NCBI GenBank assembly: GCA_963664655.2
Contig: OY761554.1
Location: 4,712,001 to 4,776,000, forward strand
DNA length: 64,000 nucleotides
Direction of reading: 5' to 3'
Source: Desulfospira sp963664655
GTDB taxonomy: Bacteria; Desulfobacterota; Desulfobacteria; Desulfobacterales; Desulfobacteraceae
Part shown: in pieces, positions 59,187 through 64,000 of the stretch
Layout of the letters: each line of letters starts with the position of its first letter
How positions within the stretch are numbered: position 1 is the stretch's first letter
The notes under the pieces: model-generated
Told to the model about the DNA's origin: nothing
Databases searched by the model: none
What the model saw: the letters and a program-made list of their open reading frames with translations, nothing else
Made by a program: the position numbers and the translations under genes

Positions 59187-61031
59187 TCAATGTATCCAAT
59201 TGACAAATATTAAATCATTTTCAGGCAGTTGTTTGTTCAGATCGAATTGATATATATACTTCTGACCGCTCACTTTTTGTTCCTCAAATTTCAAATCATC
59301 AAAAACTTTTATTGCCGGAAGATTCTTTTCTGTCTTGGTTATTTCTGCTTTAAAAGAACTAAAGCCTTCCTGCCTGTATTTTTCCATTAAAAAAGATAAA
59401 AAGGCGTGTTCAACTCGTTTGGATTGAACGCGGCAACTAAACATTAAATCTATCAATTTAGCATCCGCTTTATCAATCAAACAAAAGCCAACAACCCCAT
59501 ATTCACCATATTTATCGTTGCAATCTATGCAATAATTATCAAATTCATTGGAATTTAAAATCTCAATAATTTGTTCTCTGCTGTAACGATTTCCTGAAAA
59601 ATTTAGTTGGTTGGTTCTCTGTATTAATTCTTGTATTCTGTCTACATTTTCCTCTGTGGATGCTCTTATATTTAATTTTATCTCACTGTTTTTAATGAAA
59701 TCCAGATACGCTCCGGAAAAAGAGGCCAGAGCTTCATTCCTTTTACCTTGCCGGATATAGAAATATCTCCTTTTTGAAGACTCAGTAGAAACTTCAGGAT
59801 TGAATTCAGGTTTATTTAATAGATTTAAGTATTCGTCATCCTTATAGACCCTTACAAGTGGATTGATGGCTTTGACTTCATCTCTTTCAAAAGGGGAGTC
59901 ATCAATAAAGCCAACCGTGTCTTCACCAACATTGAAATCTCTTATGAGTTGTTTCATTGACTCGCCTTTGGCGCCCCAGGTGATTCTGGGAAAAACGAAA
60001 TACTCTTCAATATCAAATTTCTTCAACTGATCGATAGCATGGTCATAACTATTTTTGCTAATTATACTATTGACAATCCCCCGTCTGTCTAATTCTTCGA
60101 TAATATTTTTAATTTCAGGCTTTAATTGTAATTGACCAGGTTCGGCTTCAGTTAAAATACCGTCCCATACCGTATTATCTAAGTCCCAAACCATTATTTT
60201 GATAGTTTTCAATTTTTGCTTATCGGTCTTAGCCAAAACAGATTCACCGGACCCAGCAATACGGATAAAGGTATTAAGCCCAAAATACAGCGCTCGTCCT
60301 TCGTCTTGTCTTTCAAGTATGTTGGGTGTAAGATTAATTGAAAATTTCTCATTTATATCTATCAGGTTGGCTATCTCATCAAAAGGGAATAATATTCTAT
60401 TAAAACCCCCTTCAACGTTTATTAATTTCTGAAAAGGGATCGCGTCCCGATCAGCATTAATATTTCTCATTGTAAGTGAAATCCCTATGGCTGAAGGCTC
60501 AGTATTAATTATCTCGATCATAAAATAATTAGGTAACATATCACTTTTAATAAGGAATTTACTTAAAACTAAATTTTTCAGTCTTCTAAAGAGTCGAGAG
60601 GAAACTCCCCTTTTACCGAATAAGATGATTTTTTCATCTGGTATTATTGATATAAAGCGGGCACAACCATTAAATAGTTTTTCAATAGCTATAATATTTC
60701 TTTTCTGATATTGGTTGATATTCCCCTGAGCAATCAATACGCCCCATCTTTTAAATTTTATTTTTGCGATAAAATTTTGAATGGTATTGGATTTAATAAA
60801 AAGGGAACTGATTCCATCAACAAACCGCCGACACTTTCCATCTTTTCGCCTCTCATATAAATCGCAGGTTTCAAAACAATCCGGCATAGCGCATTCAGTA
60901 CAATGTTCTTCCCAATTTAGGAGCGATAATGTTGAAATGTCAATAGGATTTTGCTTATAGTATTGTTCTGCTATATTTATTGCGTAATCTTCACCTAAAA
61001 TGGTTGCATGATTAACCTCAAACTCAAACAT
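59187..61031 (-). CDS. HAD-IIIC / GNAT FkbH-like protein with Cys-rich N-terminus
   Basis: 614 residues. A N-terminal region of about 240 residues is unlike standard FkbH and has a cysteine cluster, CX2CX4CX3CX10C (44-67), possibly binding a metal. The HAD-IIIC domain follows (WDLDNTVWDG about 278; FIDDSPFERDEV), then a GNAT-like C-domain (about 440-600). FkbH proteins load glyceryl or other phospho-substrates onto carriers, or act as phosphatase-acyltransferases in polysaccharide or polyketide pathways; substrate here unknown. First gene of the leftward cluster. An insertion sequence begins 55 bp upstream of the ATG, so the original promoter region may be cut off. Confidence 0.85.
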   Translation of the reverse strand: MFEFEVNHATILGEDYAINIAEQYYKQNPIDISTLSLLNWEEHCTECAMPDCFETCDLYERRKDGKCRRFVDGISSLFIKSNTIQNFIAKIKFKRWGVLIAQGNINQYQKRNIIAIEKLFNGCARFISIIPDEKIILFGKRGVSSRLFRRLKNLVLSKFLIKSDMLPNYFMIEIINTEPSAIGISLTMRNINADRDAIPFQKLINVEGGFNRILFPFDEIANLIDINEKFSINLTPNILERQDEGRALYFGLNTFIRIAGSGESVLAKTDKQKLKTIKIMVWDLDNTVWDGILTEAEPGQLQLKPEIKNIIEELDRRGIVNSIISKNSYDHAIDQLKKFDIEEYFVFPRITWGAKGESMKQLIRDFNVGEDTVGFIDDSPFERDEVKAINPLVRVYKDDEYLNLLNKPEFNPEVSTESSKRRYFYIRQGKRNEALASFSGAYLDFIKNSEIKLNIRASTEENVDRIQELIQRTNQLNFSGNRYSREQIIEILNSNEFDNYCIDCNDKYGEYGVVGFCLIDKADAKLIDLMFSCRVQSKRVEHAFLSFLMEKYRQEGFSSFKAEITKTEKNLPAIKVFDDLKFEEQKVSGQKYIYQFDLNKQLPENDLIFVNWIH

Positions 61032-61240
61032 TTTTCCCCTTCCCCTTTATAAATTGGTTTTTATCCAATATCATAAAATCAGAAAGCTATGACCGCAAAT
61101 GGCCGTTGGATTTTTTTAACCGATTGATTTTTCACCCATTATTTCAATTACTTCCTTTTTGCAACGTATATGTTTTGCCATTTAAATCTACAACCTATTA
61201 GGTTTTGGACAATACAGACTATTTTTTTGTGTCATTTCTT

Positions 61241-61282
61241 CGTAGTATATGATATTTTTAAATATAAATATCATATACTACG
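61241..61282. promoter_or_regulatory. 17-bp perfect inverted repeat ahead of the IS genes
   Basis: Left arm 61241-61257 and right arm 61266-61282 are perfectly complementary with an 8-nt loop. The ribosome-binding site (GAAAGG) follows immediately. It may be an operator or a hairpin limiting translation from outside transcripts, as seen in other IS elements. Confidence 0.75.
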
Positions 61283-61297
61283 AAAGGTGGAATTGCG

Positions 61298-61963
61298 ATG
61301 CCTGTCATTGACACCCAAAAAATTGATATGGCCAGATCAACGGTCAAAAAACAAAAAATTTTTACCCTCAAAAAATTAGTTTTAATTTTGGATTGCTCTA
61401 CCAGAACCGCTCAGGCAAAGCTCAAACTGTGGAAGGCCTATACAAGCTACAACCAAAATGGCAAATATTATACTCTGCCTGAAATTCCTCAATTTGATGT
61501 TTACGGGATATGGCGATTTAAAAATGCAGCTTTTTCCAAGCATGGCAACCTCAAGAAGACCATTGTCCATTTAGTCAACACCTCCCCGGAAGGCCTTACA
61601 GGCAGGCAAATAGGAGAACTCCTTGGATTATCACCACAATCTTTTTTGCATCATTTCCGTAATTGTCCCGGCATTTGCCGTGAGAAGCATGCGGGTGTCT
61701 ATGTTTACTTCTCTGATAACGCTCCTACGTTTGAAACTCAGGTCCAAAAGAGAAAGACATTGATAAACCAACCGACTCTTATTACCCTCTCAGACCCGGA
61801 AGCAGTCATGATCCTTGTTGCAATCATCAAGCACCATAGTATATCCGCAGAAGATATACTGAGATTGCCTGAAATTAAAAAAAGCAAAATAACAAAACCC
61901 GCCGTCCAGGGCTTCCTGGAATATCATGGACTGGTAAAAAAAATTCCGGATTCATTGCCCTGA
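61298..61963 (+). CDS. IS-encoded helix-turn-helix protein
   Basis: 221 residues with an HTH-like N-terminus (VLILDCSTRTAQAKLKLWKAY) and a second wHTH-like segment (GLTGRQIGELLGLSPQSFLHHF). Probably the DNA-binding part of the transposition machinery. AAAGGTGG precedes the ATG at 61298. Near its end is an A8 run (61936-61943). A -1 slip there moves into the transposase frame and would give a fused protein of about 820 residues, with no stop between. Confidence 0.8.
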   Translation: MPVIDTQKIDMARSTVKKQKIFTLKKLVLILDCSTRTAQAKLKLWKAYTSYNQNGKYYTLPEIPQFDVYGIWRFKNAAFSKHGNLKKTIVHLVNTSPEGLTGRQIGELLGLSPQSFLHHFRNCPGICREKHAGVYVYFSDNAPTFETQVQKRKTLINQPTLITLSDPEAVMILVAIIKHHSISAEDILRLPEIKKSKITKPAVQGFLEYHGLVKKIPDSLP

Positions 61964-61965
61964 AA

Positions 61966-63768
61966 TTGCTCACAGAATCCGTAGGCAGGCTGATTAGCAA
62001 CACCAGAGCTGATACATTATTTCCCAAAAAACCGACGCTGCATTTTTACCCTGAAATCTCAGAATGTCCTGAATGTGTATCTACACTCAATGTTCAGAAA
62101 ACAGAAATAAAGACTGTGGTTACCATGGACATCGGCGCTTTTTCTGCTAAAGAGACCATGCTGTATTGCCCTCACGGACATGGAAAATTCAGATCAGAAC
62201 AACTTCGCAACCTTGTTCCCAAAGGCGGCACGTTCGGATTTGATGTCATCATTGAGGTAGGGTTAGCGCTTTTTATACATTGCCGTAGCAATCAGGAGGT
62301 AATGGCCGACCTGGCAGCAAAGAATGTATTCATCTCTGATCGTGAAGTCAGTTATTTGGGGCGTAAATTCATCATTTATCTTGCCTTGGCGCACCGCCAG
62401 AGCCAATTGGCCATACGAAAGTTCCTTACAGGCCGGGGCGGCTACATTCTTCATGTAGATGGGACTTGTGAAGGTGACAGTCCCAATCTGTTTTGCGGCA
62501 TTGATGGCTTATCAGACCTGGTCCTTGATACAATCAAAATCCCTTCCGAAAAAAAAGACGAACTTGTTCCCTTTTTCAAGGGTCTCAAAGAGCAGTACGG
62601 TGAACCAGTCGCTCTTGTCCACGATATGGGCAAAGGCATTATCAATGCAGTAGAAGAAGTTTTCCCGGATACTCCCGATTTTATATGCCACTTTCATTTT
62701 TTACGTGACATTGGCAAGGATTTGCTGAACGATGAGTATTGCTCATTTATAAAACGATTACGGCGGTTGAAAATTCGACCAACCCTGAGAAGGCAGGCCA
62801 GATATCTTGAGCAGAAAATTGATCCGGTCTCCCATGATATAGCTGGAATTGCTGAAAGTCTTCAAAGAGGAAATTGGCAAGCAACGGATCTGGAGCATGC
62901 TCCCATGATCATGGCATATGTCTTGATCCATTGGATATTTGATTATCCAAGTCAATCCAACGGTTATGGCTTCCCATTTGACCGTGCGCATCTTGATTTT
63001 TATCGGCGCATTCAAGAAGTCCATCGGTTGTTGGAACAAATCAAGGATGCCAATCTTAGCAAGGTTTCGAATGCAAACAGGCCATTTTACCAATTGGATA
63101 AGGTTATCACAAAAGTCGTTGGAGATAAGCGTCTCAGCAATCTTGCCAAGAATATGGAATCAAAGCTCTTCGTTTTTGACAAACTGCGTTGCGCCATGCG
63201 CATTGCCCTTCCTGAAGGGAAAAACGGTATCAACGATAATGGCGATTCCATGGACATGAAAACCATTGAAGAAAAAGTGACGGCATTCAGAGAATGGCTC
63301 CTCGATAATAAACACAGGGAGAAGACCTATGCTAATATGGTTGCACAAATCAATAAATATTGGAAAAAACTATTTGCCGATCCGATAACGGTCATCACCT
63401 CTGATGAAATTCGAACTGTTCAGCCCCAGAGAACAAACAATATCCTGGAGAGATTTTTCCGTGATGAGAAACGGCGGAGCCGGAAAAGAACTGGTCTGGC
63501 TTCATTGAACAAAGTGCTAAAGACTATCCTTGCCGATTCGCCGCTCGTACAGAATTTAAGAAACGCCGAGTATATGAAAATTATTCTCAACGGATGTCCA
63601 AATCTGGCAGACAGATTTTCACAAATTGATGCTCATTTGGTACTGAAAGAGATGGACAATATAGAAGAAAGCAACGGAAAAATATTGCCATCAATCAAAA
63701 AATTGGTAAAAGATGGTGACCTGACAATGAAAATATCTGCGTTGGTCCATTCAGTCATAGCAAATTGA
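61966..63768 (+). CDS. DDE-type IS transposase
   Basis: 600 residues if started at the weak TTG 61966, 3 nt after the HTH stop; fusion by frameshift is more plausible. A zinc-like N-terminus (ECPECVSTLN, CPHGH), then the catalytic core: HVDGTCEGD (first Asp), VHDMGKGIINAVEEVFP (second Asp) followed by ICHFHFLRD, and a final RTNNILERFFRDEKRRSRKR (catalytic Glu). The C-x-FH element and NxxE box resemble MULE-like and ISL3-like transposases. All motifs are intact, so the element is likely active. Confidence 0.9.
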   Translation: MLTESVGRLISNTRADTLFPKKPTLHFYPEISECPECVSTLNVQKTEIKTVVTMDIGAFSAKETMLYCPHGHGKFRSEQLRNLVPKGGTFGFDVIIEVGLALFIHCRSNQEVMADLAAKNVFISDREVSYLGRKFIIYLALAHRQSQLAIRKFLTGRGGYILHVDGTCEGDSPNLFCGIDGLSDLVLDTIKIPSEKKDELVPFFKGLKEQYGEPVALVHDMGKGIINAVEEVFPDTPDFICHFHFLRDIGKDLLNDEYCSFIKRLRRLKIRPTLRRQARYLEQKIDPVSHDIAGIAESLQRGNWQATDLEHAPMIMAYVLIHWIFDYPSQSNGYGFPFDRAHLDFYRRIQEVHRLLEQIKDANLSKVSNANRPFYQLDKVITKVVGDKRLSNLAKNMESKLFVFDKLRCAMRIALPEGKNGINDNGDSMDMKTIEEKVTAFREWLLDNKHREKTYANMVAQINKYWKKLFADPITVITSDEIRTVQPQRTNNILERFFRDEKRRSRKRTGLASLNKVLKTILADSPLVQNLRNAEYMKIILNGCPNLADRFSQIDAHLVLKEMDNIEESNGKILPSIKKLVKDGDLTMKISALVHSVIAN

Positions 63769-63794
63769 GTGCCAACGGTCATTTGCGGTCATAG

Positions 63795-64000
63795 TCAGAA
63801 AGCATATTAAAAATTGTTGAAATAAATTTTTTCTATTTACAAAAACCATTATGACATTCTTGTAATTCAAGCAGCATTATCTATAAAAACTCTATGAAAC
63901 AATTCCAATGTCATCAATGATATAATAGTAGCAGAAGATCCTGATGCATAATCTGTCTTTTGATTTAGAAAATTGTTCACCAGTTGTTCTAAAAATTGCT
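63795..64000. other. Target duplication and unassigned AT-rich sequence
   Basis: 63795-63802 is the right target duplication. The rest (about 200 bp) was contiguous with the FkbH-like gene upstream region before the insertion and may contain its original promoter on the minus strand. No gene is seen. Confidence 0.6.

Larger units (their letters stand above)
61087..63794 (+). mobile_element. Complete insertion sequence, 2708 bp, with TIRs and 8-bp target duplication
   Basis: Terminal inverted repeats of 23 bp with one mismatch: left 61087-61109 (CTATGACCGCAAATG...) and right 63772-63794. They are flanked by identical TCAGAAAG direct repeats (61079-61086 and 63795-63802), the hallmark of a recent transposition. 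The element contains a leader hairpin, an HTH protein and a DDE-type transposase. I cannot name the IS family with confidence. Confidence 0.95.

Overview
The window looks like a piece of chromosome from a sulfate-reducer-type deltaproteobacterium (Desulfobacterota, probably Desulfobacteraceae). This is inferred from gene content: a PEP-CTERM/exosortase-type surface system, TPR lipoproteins, an RND exporter with a LolA-like partner, a CysK-CysS fusion, and many intergenic heptamer repeats. There is no rRNA or tRNA gene to anchor the taxonomy, and I see no CRISPR array. The exosortase itself and the usual PrsK/PrsR regulators are not in the window.

Layout. 0-2.2 kb: prfC framed by heptamer repeats, then a small membrane protein. 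2.4-14.1 kb: envelope genes, namely a two-TM coiled-coil protein, an ExeA-type ATPase fused to an OmpA domain (frame-disrupted at an A6G run), two large TPR lipoproteins, a LolA-like periplasmic protein and an AMIN/beta-barrel protein. 14.3-22.7 kb: an accessory island with two AlbA/HATPase-type genes (one internally deleted), a nuclease-like protein with a seven-copy heptad VNTR, a TumE-like toxin-antitoxin pair, a PEP-CTERM protein under a near-perfect sigma-54 promoter, a Uma2 nuclease and an AAA/DUF4143 ATPase with twin palindromic operators. Four copies of a ~105-bp repeat flank the middle of this island, two in each orientation, facing each other. 23-32 kb: a ThiF-nitroreductase fusion, an MMPL/RND exporter, two FeeM/autoinducer-synthase-like acyltransferases and a cNMP-binding patatin, together a candidate acyl-amine or lipid pathway. 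32.1-34.4 kb: a CysK-CysS fusion lacking a normal KMSKS loop.

34.7-42.4 kb is the most striking part: five tandem, translationally coupled (ATGA) paralogs of the AAA-ATPase/PD-(D/E)XK (DUF1703) family. They are patchworks of shared and divergent modules, bordered by remnants of further copies. 42.4-61.0 kb, all on the minus strand, is an extracellular polysaccharide and surface-protein cluster (FkbH-like, ChbG-like deacetylase, GT2, ATP-grasp, PL14-like lyase, DUF4091 protein, beta-propeller/FN3 protein, KamA radical SAM enzyme, giant dockerin/TSP3 protein). An intact insertion sequence (61087-63794, 23-bp terminal inverted repeats, 8-bp target duplication) lies 55 bp upstream of that cluster's first gene.

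Working together: the PEP-CTERM, TPR and ATPase genes and the polysaccharide cluster fit an exopolysaccharide/biofilm matrix programme. The acyltransferase/ThiF/RND group may make and export a small lipid or acyl-amino compound. The nuclease-ATPase array, the TA pair and the AlbA/HATPase genes are defence-like or selfish accessory content. All functions are read from sequence motifs; nothing was searched or computed.
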